From Lachnospiraceae bacterium (GTDB taxonomy: Bacteria > Bacillota > Clostridia > Lachnospirales > Lachnospiraceae): 64,000 nucleotides of DNA. Location of the stretch: the NCBI GenBank assembly GCA_902363555.1, contig CABJAM010000001.1:1164769-1228768 (forward strand). The letters are read 5' to 3'. The stretch's first letter is position 1. Every line of letters starts with the position of its first letter. Below the pieces are notes generated by a model, which was not told the origin of the DNA, ran no database searches, and saw nothing but the letters and a program-made list of their open reading frames with translations. The translations under genes and the position numbers were made by a program. Positions 1 through 8,856 of the stretch are shown here, in pieces.

Positions 1-730
1 CGCCCATTTTACACTGAACGTTAAAACGTCCGGCGTCGGCCTCGGCAGCTTTTGTGAAGCCGTCAAGGATCTTCTGGCGTTCTTCGATGGGAAGCTCTTT
101 GACATTACCAAAAGCAGCGGCAGGATTCGGCTGGTCGCTGTGGCGTGATGGCGGCTGTGGTCCAGGACCGGCTACGCGGCAGTTTTCCTTAACATGGATG
201 GAGAGGATGCGGTTTTTGTATTTACGGATGAAGTATGGCGGATACATGCCGCCGTTCATAGCCCAGCCGCAGTCCAACTGAGAGTAGCATTTCTCGCTGT
301 TATCCAGGAGGTGCTCCAGTAAGGATTTCCCTTCATCAAAATAAAATTCCTGGCTGTGGTTGTGATAGCCAACCTTGATCCCGTAAGGCTCTGCCATGGC
401 AGCCATCTCATCAAGGATGTGAGCCACCTCGATCGCTTCTTCTTTATTACAGAATGGGGTGCCTGCCCAAATCACTGCCTGACCGCCGAGAGCGGCCATC
501 TTTTTAACGATTTCTTCTGTGGGCTCGGCATGAACGGATGTCACCTTAAGGCCGGTTTCATCCAGCCATTTTTTAATATCCTCCACATCGTGCTCCAAAT
601 CCACCGGCAGAAGCTCCACCGAGTTAAAGCCCATGGCGCTGATTGTTTTGAATTTGTCCAGAAGCGACGGGCCAAGGCCAAGGTAGCTGGCAATGCCGCC
701 GAAAGAATATGTACCAATTCCGATTTGCAT
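1..730 (-). CDS. Sugar phosphate isomerase/epimerase family TIM-barrel protein (3' end beyond the window)
   Basis: The frame is open from an ATG at 730 to the window edge, about 243 residues, so the last part of a roughly 270-290 residue protein is missing. An AGGAGGT ribosome site lies just upstream (735-743). The N-terminus (MQIGIGTYSFGG), the HAEPTEE and GYHNH segments and the QLDCGW and SIHVKEN strands are typical of the xylose-isomerase-like TIM barrel, in which conserved Glu, Asp and His residues bind a divalent metal. Such proteins epimerise or isomerise sugars, inositols or keto-glycosides in the cytoplasm; the substrate here is unknown. It lies 94 bp downstream of the leftward GH3 beta-glucosidase and reads the same way, so a shared glycoside pathway is plausible. 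Confidence 0.85.
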   Translation of the reverse strand, partial: MQIGIGTYSFGGIASYLGLGPSLLDKFKTISAMGFNSVELLPVDLEHDVEDIKKWLDETGLKVTSVHAEPTEEIVKKMAALGGQAVIWAGTPFCNKEEAIEVAHILDEMAAMAEPYGIKVGYHNHSQEFYFDEGKSLLEHLLDNSEKCYSQLDCGWAMNGGMYPPYFIRKYKNRILSIHVKENCRVAGPGPQPPSRHSDQPNPAAAFGNVKELPIEERQKILDGFTKAAEADAGRFNVQCKMG

Positions 731-824
731 AATATACCTCCTCGATTATTTATAAAATTACGGTTTTTTTGGAAACCGCCTAATGTTATTATAAGGGCTT
801 GTTAGCCCGGATTCAAGTTCTAAT

Positions 825-3134
825 TTACGATGCGCTTTCAACCGCCTGATTGATTGCGGCCACCAACTGTTCCATCTGCTCAATCTTAGCGTCCGGGCTG
901 AAGGAGAGCAGAGCGCGCAGCGGCATTGCGGTGACCATGGCCTGCATAGCCTCCGCGGACATGATATCCGAGCCTTCTGATACATCGGAACTGCTCACGC
1001 CCATACCGCTCATCATAGGCGCCATGGCCTGCATCAGGATTTCCTTGGCTGCGGGATGCGCCATCAGGTCGCCCATCGGTGAATTGACTGTAAATTTTGT
1101 TTTTGGGATGGTTGTGGAAATTACCGTAACTTCCTTCTCAAGGACAATGTCCGCCGCCGACGCGCCAATCTGTATTTTATAGGCGCCGGTGGTTACATGC
1201 CAGTCATGCATGGCGGTGTTCCACTGGGCAAAGCTGCGTTTATTTAATGTGAATGCAACAGTTTTTGTTTCGCCGGGGGCCAGGCTTACTTTCTGGAATC
1301 CGCGAAGCTCACGGACCGGGCGCACCTGACCGATACTGTCAGCACCTACGTAGAGCTGAACGACTTCTTTGCCGGCGAGCGCTCCGGTATTGGTCACATC
1401 GACGGTCACGGTGATTTCCTCCGTATCGTTAAATTCGTTTTTATCAATGTGCAGATTGGCGCAGGCAAAGCTGGTGTAGGACAGACCGTAGCCAAATGGG
1501 AACAGTACGTCTTTTTTCATAGTTTCATAATAGCGGTAGCCCACAAGACTGCCCTCGCGGTAAACGACGTCATCCTTTTCCACACCGTAATACGGATAGG
1601 CTGGCGTATCCTCCAGACAAAGCGGGAAGGTTTCGGCCAGACGGCCGCATGGATTGGCTTTACCGTACAGGAGGTCCGCTGTTGCAAGACCTACGGCTTC
1701 GCCGCCCAGATACATTTCCAGGACGCCTTTCACATCATCGATCCACGGCATGGTCACCGGGGAGCCGTTGTGCAGAACGACCACAGTATTGGGCTGTACC
1801 GCTGCAACCGCTGCAATGAGACGGTTTTGGCCAGACGGCATATCCAGCTTTTTACGGTCAAAGCCCTCGGACTCAAAGGCATCGGGCAGGCCGGCAAAAA
1901 TTACGGCTTTGTGGGCATTTTTGGCAATGGCAACAGCTTCCATGATCCGTTTTTCCTCTGCCAGGCGATCGTCGTCCGTTACTGCATCCGTTTCCACAAA
2001 GCCTTCCGCATAGGAAATGCCTGTGCGGCCGCCAATCTCATCCCACACGGAGGAAATCTTATATGGATTAATATGAGAGCTGCCGCCGCCCTGATATCTG
2101 GGCTCTTTGACGTATTTTCCGATAAGGGCAACGGATTCGCCGTCCTTTATGGGAAGCACCGCATCCTCATTTTTAAGCAGGACGGCACTTTCAGCTTCGA
2201 TTTTTCGGGCTATGGCGTGACCATTGTCAAAATCGTAGACCGCATTTTCATCGTGATTTTCAACATAGCGGAAAACAATATTTAAAATACGTTCTACAGC
2301 CTGATCCACAAGTGCTTCGCTGAGACGGCCATTTTCCACGGCTTCTTTGATGCGTCTCACATTATCATTTCCGGGCCCTGGCATTTCCAGATCCAGACCG
2401 GCGGCCAGACTGTCCACCGGATCGTCGCAGGCGCCCCAGTCGGTCATAACGTAGCCGTCAAAGCCCCATTCGTCTCTGAGAATGTCTGTGAGATACGTTT
2501 TATTCTCACTGGCATAGGTTCCGTTGATCCGGTTATAGGAACACATAACTGTCCATGGTCTGGCGGCCTTTATGGCGCCCTCAAAGGATGCCAGGTAGAT
2601 TTCTCTCAGCGTTTTTTCATCCACCACGGAATTGCTGGTCATACGGAAATATTCCTGGTTATTGGCCAGAAAGTGCTTGGGGCTGGTTCCCACATTCTGA
2701 CTCTGGACACCCTTTATAGTTCCTGTGGCAATCGCACTGGAAACCAGTGGGTCCTCCGAGTAATACTCGAAATTCCGTCCGCACAAAGGGGAACGTTTAA
2801 TGTTCATTGCCGGCCCTAAAACTGTGCTGACATTTTCTGCCTGCGCCAGCTTTCCAAGCTCCGTGCCAAGCGTCATCGCCAGCTCGGGATCAAAAGAGGA
2901 CGCCAGAGCGCATCCTGCTGGAAAACAGATGGCCGTCTCACTGGAATTTAACCCCAGATGATCTGCACTTTCCACCTGTTTGCGCAGCCCGTGGGGGCCG
3001 TCCGTTACCATAACTGATGGGATTCCCAGCCGGTCGATCCCGCGCAGATGCCAGAAATCCTTTCCGGCACAGAGCGAAGCCTTCTCCTCCAGCGTCATCT
3101 GAGCGATCAGATCCCTGATCTTACCTTGTTCCAT
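825..3134 (-). CDS. Glycoside hydrolase family 3 beta-glucosidase
   Basis: About 769 residues, the usual length for a three-domain bacterial GH3 enzyme. It hydrolyses terminal beta-linked glucose or related sugars from oligosaccharides or plant glycosides. The N-terminal TIM barrel carries PSVMVTDGPHGLR and the nucleophile segment DGYVMTDWGA (catalytic Asp). The middle alpha/beta sandwich contains GGGSSHINPY. The C-terminal fibronectin III-like domain contains GKEVVQLYV. No signal peptide is visible, so it is probably cytoplasmic and acts on imported glycosides. The ATG at 3134 is preferred over a GTG at 3143 because the GGAG site at about 3145-3149 is too close to the GTG. A C-terminal tail of about 100 residues, rich in Met, Ala and Ser, follows the Fn3 domain. 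Confidence 0.93.
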   Translation of the reverse strand: MEQGKIRDLIAQMTLEEKASLCAGKDFWHLRGIDRLGIPSVMVTDGPHGLRKQVESADHLGLNSSETAICFPAGCALASSFDPELAMTLGTELGKLAQAENVSTVLGPAMNIKRSPLCGRNFEYYSEDPLVSSAIATGTIKGVQSQNVGTSPKHFLANNQEYFRMTSNSVVDEKTLREIYLASFEGAIKAARPWTVMCSYNRINGTYASENKTYLTDILRDEWGFDGYVMTDWGACDDPVDSLAAGLDLEMPGPGNDNVRRIKEAVENGRLSEALVDQAVERILNIVFRYVENHDENAVYDFDNGHAIARKIEAESAVLLKNEDAVLPIKDGESVALIGKYVKEPRYQGGGSSHINPYKISSVWDEIGGRTGISYAEGFVETDAVTDDDRLAEEKRIMEAVAIAKNAHKAVIFAGLPDAFESEGFDRKKLDMPSGQNRLIAAVAAVQPNTVVVLHNGSPVTMPWIDDVKGVLEMYLGGEAVGLATADLLYGKANPCGRLAETFPLCLEDTPAYPYYGVEKDDVVYREGSLVGYRYYETMKKDVLFPFGYGLSYTSFACANLHIDKNEFNDTEEITVTVDVTNTGALAGKEVVQLYVGADSIGQVRPVRELRGFQKVSLAPGETKTVAFTLNKRSFAQWNTAMHDWHVTTGAYKIQIGASAADIVLEKEVTVISTTIPKTKFTVNSPMGDLMAHPAAKEILMQAMAPMMSGMGVSSSDVSEGSDIMSAEAMQAMVTAMPLRALLSFSPDAKIEQMEQLVAAINQAVESAS

Positions 3135-3424
3135 TTTTCCCACACTCCAATCTTTTTTATTACCAAATGAAAGCGTATTCGATAATTGGCTGATTATAGT
3201 GTAGCAGAAGTGGATGATAATGTTGTATACATTTTGTCTGCTTTATGTGCAAAATGTCTGGTTGCTTTTTCAATGCTTTAATTTCTCATGGAGGCTGTGA
3301 TTGAATTGCCAAACGCAGGCAAATATGATAAATTATTAGAAAAGACGTGAGCGCCGGACAATGTTGTGCGGCTGCAAATGGACGGATGCGGAGGTCTTGC
3401 ATCTGTGGCGGAGGGAGGAGTTTC

Positions 3425-4624
3425 GTGGATAAAATCAGTTATGCTTTTGGACAGATCGAAGCCGTTTTTGACATTGCAGGTTTTCTGGTGGGAACCGACG
3501 GCACAGTTCTTAAAGGCAGCCGTAATGCCAACGAATATTTATCCCGGCTGCTGACTGATCTACAGCGAAGGTTTAATAATGAAACTAAAGATCAGCACAT
3601 TCCTGGAATATATAGTGCAGAAAAAAATGTTTATTTCTGGTGCTTTGCCTTGGAGGATGGAAATACATGCATTTTCGGACCGGCCGGAGGTGAGTTCCTC
3701 ACCAGTGTACAGATGGATGCCTTCCGTCATCACTATCATCTTGGCGAAAAAAATTTTCTGATCCCCCGCTTTCCCATATTAAAACTGATCCGCCTGATGT
3801 GCCTGAGCTGCTATATGATGACCGGTGCAAAGCTGGATGAAGACGATGTGCGTAAGGCCAATGCCGGAAATATGCAGGTGGTTGAGGCGGATATCGTGGA
3901 TTATCAGCTCTACCGCTATAATGAGGATAAAACACGGCAGTCCTATGAAGCTGAGCGGAAATGGATCAGTTATATAGAGGAGGGAAATGTGGAAGCGCTG
4001 AACAAAAATACCATTTCCCAGAAGGAGCTTATGCGGATGTATGATGGCATCGGTGTTATGGCGGACAATGATTTTAAACAGATGGAATATATGGTTGTTT
4101 CCTCTGTGACCTTGGCTACCCGCGCAGCGATCCGGGGCGGTGTTCCGCCGTTTATCTGTTATGAAATATCCGACCTTTTCCTCCAAAAGACATCCAAATG
4201 CAAAAGTGTGCTGGAGCTTTTGGAAATCGCTGCTAAGGCGCCGGAGCGGTTTGTAATGCTGGTCCATGAGCATCAGATCCAAAATCGTTATGGTGCCATC
4301 ATTGAGCAATGCAAGGATTACATAGCCAGAAATCTGTATAAAAAGTTTACGATTACGGATATGGCGTCGGTGCTTGCCATGAACCGGACTTACCTGTCGC
4401 AGATGTTTTCACAGCAGACCGGGGTGACGCTTCAGGCGTATATCCGCAGGGAACGACTCAAGGCCGCGGCCAATCTGTTGAAGTATTCTTCGGAAACGGT
4501 TGGGCAGATTGCGGAATATATGCAGTTTTCTTCTCCTGGAAGATTTTGCGGGTACTTTAAAGAGGTGTATCAAATGACGCCGCTGGAGTATCGAAATAAA
4601 TACAAGGTCATTGATTTTATGTAA
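3425..4624 (+). CDS. AraC-family transcriptional regulator
   Basis: About 399 residues. A GTG at 3425 is chosen because a strong GGAGGGAGGAG site lies immediately upstream; the frame extends to 3347 but without a good ribosome site. The last 105 residues form a double helix-turn-helix domain of the AraC/XylS type (FTITDMASVLAMNRTYLSQM, then TVGQIAEYMQFSSPGRFCGYF and the MTPLEYRNK ending). The first 270 or so residues match no sensor domain I can name. It is divergent from the GH3 gene, across a 290-bp spacer suited to control of the beta-glucosidase genes, and may also affect the His-rich/sigma module downstream. The ligand is unknown. Confidence 0.9.
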   Translation: MDKISYAFGQIEAVFDIAGFLVGTDGTVLKGSRNANEYLSRLLTDLQRRFNNETKDQHIPGIYSAEKNVYFWCFALEDGNTCIFGPAGGEFLTSVQMDAFRHHYHLGEKNFLIPRFPILKLIRLMCLSCYMMTGAKLDEDDVRKANAGNMQVVEADIVDYQLYRYNEDKTRQSYEAERKWISYIEEGNVEALNKNTISQKELMRMYDGIGVMADNDFKQMEYMVVSSVTLATRAAIRGGVPPFICYEISDLFLQKTSKCKSVLELLEIAAKAPERFVMLVHEHQIQNRYGAIIEQCKDYIARNLYKKFTITDMASVLAMNRTYLSQMFSQQTGVTLQAYIRRERLKAAANLLKYSSETVGQIAEYMQFSSPGRFCGYFKEVYQMTPLEYRNKYKVIDFM

Positions 4625-4737
4625 GACGTAAATGTTTTTTCGTAAATGAAAAAAATTTATAAATAGTGCAAGGATTGATGCTCTTGGTTCGTATTCTATA
4701 TAGAATATTAAAAAAACAACCCAGGAGGTAAATAAGT

Positions 4738-5094
4738 ATGAAGAAAATAATGATATTTGGTGCGGCGGCGGTGCTTGCAATGGTGATTGGGACGATGGCA
4801 TTTGCTTCGGAGCACCACACAGATGGTGTTGAACACCATACAAGCGGCGCAGTGCATCACACAGACGTAGATCACCACACAAATGGCGCAGAGCATCACA
4901 CAGATGGTGTTGAACACCATACAAGTAGCGCAGACTATAACACAAACAGTGGAGCGCATCACACATACGACGCTGATTACCGCAACTGTGCGGAGCAGGT
5001 AAATACCGTATGCGACAGAGGGATTGAAGCGGTTACATTATGCTCTGGCGCTCATAATTCCGGCAGCCATGCCCGTGGAAATCATCACAGATAA
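4738..5094 (+). CDS. Secreted histidine-rich heptapeptide-repeat protein
   Basis: 118 residues with an excellent AGGAGGT site at 4723-4729. Residues 1-23 form a signal peptide (MKKIMIFGAAAVLAMVIG, cleavage predicted after MAFA). Residues 24-79 are about eight copies of a 7-residue unit of consensus [E/V/D]HHT[D/S/N]G[V/A], such as EHHTDGV and EHHTSGA. The DNA repeats with a 21-bp period. The C-terminal third has three cysteines and ends GNHHR. Paired histidines at regular spacing suggest binding of Zn, Ni, Cu or Co outside the membrane; this is inference. It precedes an ECF sigma factor and an anti-sigma factor that also ends in a His-rich tail, so it may be a metal buffer or a target of that regulator. 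I recognise no family. Confidence 0.8.
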   Translation: MKKIMIFGAAAVLAMVIGTMAFASEHHTDGVEHHTSGAVHHTDVDHHTNGAEHHTDGVEHHTSSADYNTNSGAHHTYDADYRNCAEQVNTVCDRGIEAVTLCSGAHNSGSHARGNHHR

Positions 5095-5098
5095 AATG

Positions 5099-5120
5099 CC
5101 GCCGGATATTATTCCGGCGG
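5099..5120 (+). terminator. Hairpin after the His-rich gene
   Basis: Perfect 8-bp stem CCGCCGGA / TCCGGCGG with a 6-nt loop, starting 5 nt after the stop codon of the His-rich gene. There is no T-tract, so it may be a processing or stabilising hairpin or a weak terminator that separates expression of the repeat protein from the sigma gene. Confidence 0.5.
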
Positions 5121-5249
5121 ACACAGATTGGGAACTATACGGCTTCAATTTATATGGATTTAATTTATACGGTTTCAATTGGGCAGCGGCATGGCAGCCG
5201 CTGCCTTGAATTATATTTACGATACATTATGGCAGAGGGAGGTACGTCC

Positions 5250-5735
5250 GTGAGAAGTGAATATGATGTGAATTGTACGGTAGAAACATATGCAGATATG
5301 GTTTACCGCGTCTGCTTCTGCCATCTGAAAAATCCGGCGGACACGGAAGATATATTTCAAAATGTGTTTATGAAATATATGCTTTTTGACAATGAATTTG
5401 AGGACGAGGAGCATAAAAAGGCCTGGCTGATTCGTGTGGCCATAAACGCCTGTAAGGATCTGCTCAAAAGCTTTTTCAGGCAAAAAACCGTTCCTCTGGA
5501 TGTTTTAAATGAACAGGCTGCTTATATGAAAGAAACGGACAGGGAAGTACTTGAGGCCGTATTATCGCTGCCGGAAAAGTATAAGGACGTGATCTATCTG
5601 CATTACTATGAAGGTTATTCGGCAGCCCAGATCGGTTCTATTCTTGGAAAGAAGGAAAATACGATTTATTCCCTTTTATCAAGAGGCCGGGGGATTTTAA
5701 AGGATAAGCTGGGAGGTGACGGATTTGAACAATAA
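5250..5735 (+). CDS. ECF-type RNA polymerase sigma factor
   Basis: 161 residues from a GTG at 5250, preceded by GAGGGAGGT (5235-5243). Region 2 is seen in ADMVYRVCFCHLKNPADTED and IFQNVFMKY with KAWLIRVAINACKDLLKS. Region 4 is seen in LSLPEKYKDVIYLHYYEGYS and the recognition helix ENTIYSLLSRGRGILK. This is the size and order of an extracytoplasmic-function sigma factor that directs RNA polymerase to a small regulon. It is too short to be SigI. Its 3' end overlaps the start of the anti-sigma gene, indicating translational coupling. The family normally activates its own operon, but I could not identify its promoter. Confidence 0.9.
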   Translation: MRSEYDVNCTVETYADMVYRVCFCHLKNPADTEDIFQNVFMKYMLFDNEFEDEEHKKAWLIRVAINACKDLLKSFFRQKTVPLDVLNEQAAYMKETDREVLEAVLSLPEKYKDVIYLHYYEGYSAAQIGSILGKKENTIYSLLSRGRGILKDKLGGDGFEQ

Positions 5736-6567
5736 AATTTATGACGCATTGGATACGGTAAAGGCCGGTGATACACTGAAAGCTTCCACGATGGAATACC
5801 TTAAACACAGCCGCCAAAAGAGAGCTGTGCGCCGGTTTCGGCCCGCTGTTTATAAAACCTTAATAGCAGTCTGCGCGATGCTGCTTGTGGTGGTGGGCAT
5901 TGGTAGCTATTCGTTTTTGCAAACGCCCGTTTCCTATGTCAGTATTGATGTCAATCCATCCATTGAGCTGGCACTGAACCGGTTTGACCGCGTCGTATCG
6001 GCAACGGCTTTTAATAAAGACGGGGCGGCTGTTTTGGAAGGGCTGTCGGTCCAAGGATTATCATATACGGAGGCCATTGACCAGATTCTTGAAAGCGCCA
6101 ATATGAAAGCATATCTGACCGATGAAGCGGAGCTTGTATTTACAGTTGCTGCCGGCGATGCGGATAAAGGAGATGCGCTGCTGCTTGGAATTGAAAATTG
6201 TCCGGGAAGTATGGAGCATGGCGGACATAGTGTTCTAGGGGAGATGGATACAGTGGCCGAGGCCCATCATAATGGACTATCTCTGGGAAAATATTCGGCC
6301 TACCTGGAGCTGGCACAGTACGATCCTGAGATCACTGTGGAGGACTGCCATCATATGAGCATGGCCCAGATTCATGGGCTGATCCGGGCGCATGAAAAAG
6401 AACATGAATCTGAACATGAGGAGGATCATGGGCAGGAGCAGGGCTCTGAGCATGTACAGGAGCACGGAGCAGAGCAGGGCTCCGGGCTTGGGCAGGAGTA
6501 TTCAGATGAACAAGGTTCTGAGCATACGCAGGACCATGAGCGCGGCCACTCAGATAAGCATGAATGA
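5725..6567 (+). CDS. RsgI-like membrane anti-sigma factor with His/Glu-rich tail
   Basis: About 280 residues. The likely start is TTG at 5725, spaced well from GGGAGGTG at 5711-5718; GTG 5716 is the alternative. Residues 1-45 are a basic cytoplasmic segment that should hold the sigma factor. One transmembrane helix follows (TLIAVCAMLLVVVGIGSYSF). Next comes an RsgI-type extracellular domain with its hallmark YVSIDVNPSIELALNRFDRV, then a linker. The last 55 or so residues are dominated by Glu, His, Gln and Gly (EHESEHEEDHGQEQ and similar). RsgI proteins usually carry a polysaccharide-binding C-terminal domain. Here a metal-binding-looking tail takes its place, which suggests that a metal is the signal. 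Confidence 0.8.
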   Translation: MNNKIYDALDTVKAGDTLKASTMEYLKHSRQKRAVRRFRPAVYKTLIAVCAMLLVVVGIGSYSFLQTPVSYVSIDVNPSIELALNRFDRVVSATAFNKDGAAVLEGLSVQGLSYTEAIDQILESANMKAYLTDEAELVFTVAAGDADKGDALLLGIENCPGSMEHGGHSVLGEMDTVAEAHHNGLSLGKYSAYLELAQYDPEITVEDCHHMSMAQIHGLIRAHEKEHESEHEEDHGQEQGSEHVQEHGAEQGSGLGQEYSDEQGSEHTQDHERGHSDKHE

Positions 6568-6712
6568 CAGAGAAGCACACAATTATTAAACAGCAATAAA
6601 TGGCATAAAAAGACCATTTTTTGGCAGGCAAATTTCCATTGGTAAAGTTATAATAGAAGAAAGATAAAGCTAATAAATAAGCGTATTTACGTGAAAGAAA
6701 GGACTGGATGCC

Positions 6713-7927
6713 ATGGAAATGCAAAAGCCGGTAAAGGTCGCAATGATTGGCGTTGGCGCTATCAGCGGGATATATCTGCAAAATATTACGAAGACATTCC
6801 GCGAGGTTGAGCTGACAGGTGTATGTGACCTGATTTTGGAGCGGGCCCAAAAGGGTGTCGATTATGTTACGGGAGAAATTGAAAAGGGAGCACAGGTGAC
6901 GGCTCCGAAAGTTTATAAGGATATGTATGAGGCGTTTGAGGACCCGGAGGTGGAGGTCATTTTAAACCTGACACGGCCTTATGAGCACTACGAAGTAACG
7001 AAGCAGGCACTGCTCCACGGAAAGCATGTGTACTCGGAAAAGCCTCTGGCCGTGGATATGGACGAGGCCGGAGAGCTGGTAGACCTGGCGGAAAAATGCG
7101 GCCTTCATCTTGGCGGCGCGCCGGATACATTTATGGGCGCAGGGATACAGACGGCCCGCCGGATGATTGATGGCGGGATGATCGGACAGGTGGTTGGCGC
7201 CAATTGCGCCATGGTCTGTCATGGGCACGAATCGTGGCATCCGGACCCGGAGTTCTACTATAAACGGGGCGGCGGGCCTATGATGGATATGGGGCCGTAT
7301 TATATGACTGCCCTCGTACAGCTTCTTGGTGAAGCTGAGGGTGTGATGGGGATGACTAAAAAATCCTTTAACCAAAGGCTGATCACTTCGGACCCTCACT
7401 GCGGTGAGACGATCGATGTGGATGTGGACACGTATCTTACAGGGAATATCCGTTTTTCCAGCGGAGCCATCGCCCAGGTGTTTACCACATTTGATGTATA
7501 CTATCCCCAGGGCGGTTCCGCCAGATTTGAGGTTTACGGCACTGAAGGAACCCTGATCGTTCCAGACCCAAATACCTTTGGCGGCCCGGTGATGCTGCTC
7601 CGTCCGGAGGATATGGCGGCTGCGCCTAAGACGGACCCGGCTCTGATGCGCCGCGGCCTGCCGGATATTTACGCGGGATATAAGGAAGTTCCGCTGATGT
7701 ACGATTATTGTGAAAATTCCCGTGGGCTGGGGCTTGCCGATATGTGCAAGGGGCTCCGTCTGGGCCGGGATTACCGGGCCAATGTACAGCAGCAGTACCA
7801 TGTTCTTGAGATTCTCACAAGCTTTACCCGTTCCTGTGAGGAAGGAAAGTACATTCCATTAAAGACGAAATACAGCCGCACCGCGCCGATGAAAAATAAC
7901 CCGATGCATGGCATTCTGGATGATTGA
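6713..7927 (+). CDS. Gfo/Idh/MocA family NAD(P)-dependent oxidoreductase
   Basis: 404 residues. The N-terminal Rossmann fold has the dinucleotide motif VAMIGVGAISGIY and the family signature HGKHVYSEKPLAVDMDEA, whose Lys-Pro is catalytic. The C-terminal alpha/beta domain (DMGPYYMTALVQLLG, FEVYGTEGTL) binds the sugar. Members oxidise or reduce a sugar, inositol or glycoside hydroxyl, often at C3. It is followed within 70 bp by a TIM-barrel isomerase and then an AraC regulator in the same direction, so the three probably act on one carbohydrate. A similar oxidoreductase/TIM-barrel pair recurs at 48358-50910. Substrate unknown. Confidence 0.92.
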   Translation: MEMQKPVKVAMIGVGAISGIYLQNITKTFREVELTGVCDLILERAQKGVDYVTGEIEKGAQVTAPKVYKDMYEAFEDPEVEVILNLTRPYEHYEVTKQALLHGKHVYSEKPLAVDMDEAGELVDLAEKCGLHLGGAPDTFMGAGIQTARRMIDGGMIGQVVGANCAMVCHGHESWHPDPEFYYKRGGGPMMDMGPYYMTALVQLLGEAEGVMGMTKKSFNQRLITSDPHCGETIDVDVDTYLTGNIRFSSGAIAQVFTTFDVYYPQGGSARFEVYGTEGTLIVPDPNTFGGPVMLLRPEDMAAAPKTDPALMRRGLPDIYAGYKEVPLMYDYCENSRGLGLADMCKGLRLGRDYRANVQQQYHVLEILTSFTRSCEEGKYIPLKTKYSRTAPMKNNPMHGILDD

Positions 7928-7937
7928 CATACAAAAT

Positions 7938-7966
7938 GTAACCGTTCGGCCCCTCTGTACTGTTAC
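7938..7966 (+). repeat. GTAAC-type intergenic hairpin repeat
   Basis: Imperfect palindrome GTAACCGTTCGG ... TACTGTTAC between the oxidoreductase and isomerase genes. One of eight or more copies in this window. Confidence 0.6.
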
Positions 7967-7994
7967 TATAAAATAAGAAAAGGATGGTAAGATT

Positions 7995-8825
7995 ATGAAA
8001 GTTGCATATACCGGATGGACCTGGATCAATAATATGGAAAAGGAAGCTGCCAAAAAGCTGCTGGAGCAGTCCTTCAGAGAATGTAAATTCCTGGGCTATG
8101 ATTACGTGGAAAATTTTGCTTTTATCCGGGATTATTATACGGAGGATCCCCAGGAGCTGGTGCGCCTGACAAAAGACTGCGGCGTAGAGCTGGTGAATCT
8201 GTACGGACATTTTACCTTTGATGTGGAAAAATCACTGGAGATCGCAAAAGATCAGATTGATTTTCTGGCGGCTATCGGCGGTACGTGGTACAATTGCCAG
8301 AACGGCGGATTTGGCGATGACGGCCCAAGTGAGCGGCCAACTAATCCGGACATGATTGATAAAATGTGTGAGATTGCCAACCAATTGGGCGCTTACGCTA
8401 AAGAAAAAGGAATCACGGTGTGCTTCCACCCCCATTACGGAACCTGTGTATTTTCACAAAGTGATATTGACTATTTTGCAGCCCATACAGACCCGAGGTG
8501 TGTTTCCTTCTGTCTGGATACGGCCCATACGACACTGGCCGGCATTGATCCGGTGGATCTGATCCATCAGTATGGCAGCCGCATCGCTTACATGCATTTA
8601 AAAGATGTGGATACATACGCTATGTCCAAAGCCCAGGGGCCGGAGAAAATGGCTTCGTTCCGGGCGCTGGGCCACGGCACTGTCAACTTCCCGGCAGTTA
8701 AGGCTGCCCTGGAGGAGGAAGGCTATGACGGCATCCTCTGCGTAGAGCTGGACCGGCCGGAAGTGTGCAATTTCCACTCTGCTGAGGTTTCACGCATCTA
8801 CCTCAGGGATGTATTGGGGCTGTAA
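7995..8825 (+). CDS. Sugar phosphate isomerase/epimerase (TIM barrel)
   Basis: 276 residues of the xylose-isomerase-like/AP endonuclease 2 fold. Visible metal-site strands are TVCFHPHYGT, SFCLDTAHT, AYMHLKDVD and ILCVELDRPE, which supply the expected His, Asp, His and Glu ligands. Enzymes of this type isomerise or epimerise keto-sugars or inosose derivatives in the cytosol. It lies between a Gfo/Idh/MocA oxidoreductase and an AraC regulator, reading the same way, which points to a single catabolic unit. A similar protein starts at the left window edge and a third lies at 49927, so this chromosome invests repeatedly in oxidoreductase/isomerase chemistry. Confidence 0.88.
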   Translation: MKVAYTGWTWINNMEKEAAKKLLEQSFRECKFLGYDYVENFAFIRDYYTEDPQELVRLTKDCGVELVNLYGHFTFDVEKSLEIAKDQIDFLAAIGGTWYNCQNGGFGDDGPSERPTNPDMIDKMCEIANQLGAYAKEKGITVCFHPHYGTCVFSQSDIDYFAAHTDPRCVSFCLDTAHTTLAGIDPVDLIHQYGSRIAYMHLKDVDTYAMSKAQGPEKMASFRALGHGTVNFPAVKAALEEEGYDGILCVELDRPEVCNFHSAEVSRIYLRDVLGL

Positions 8826-8856
8826 GATTTAAATTCTCAGACAGGAGCATGAGCCT

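Noticed and set aside
5024..5209. Short open frame encoding three tandem LYGFN units.
   Set aside because: It overlaps the end of the His-rich gene in another frame, has no ribosome site and runs through a hairpin; the 15-bp repetition looks like local DNA duplication.
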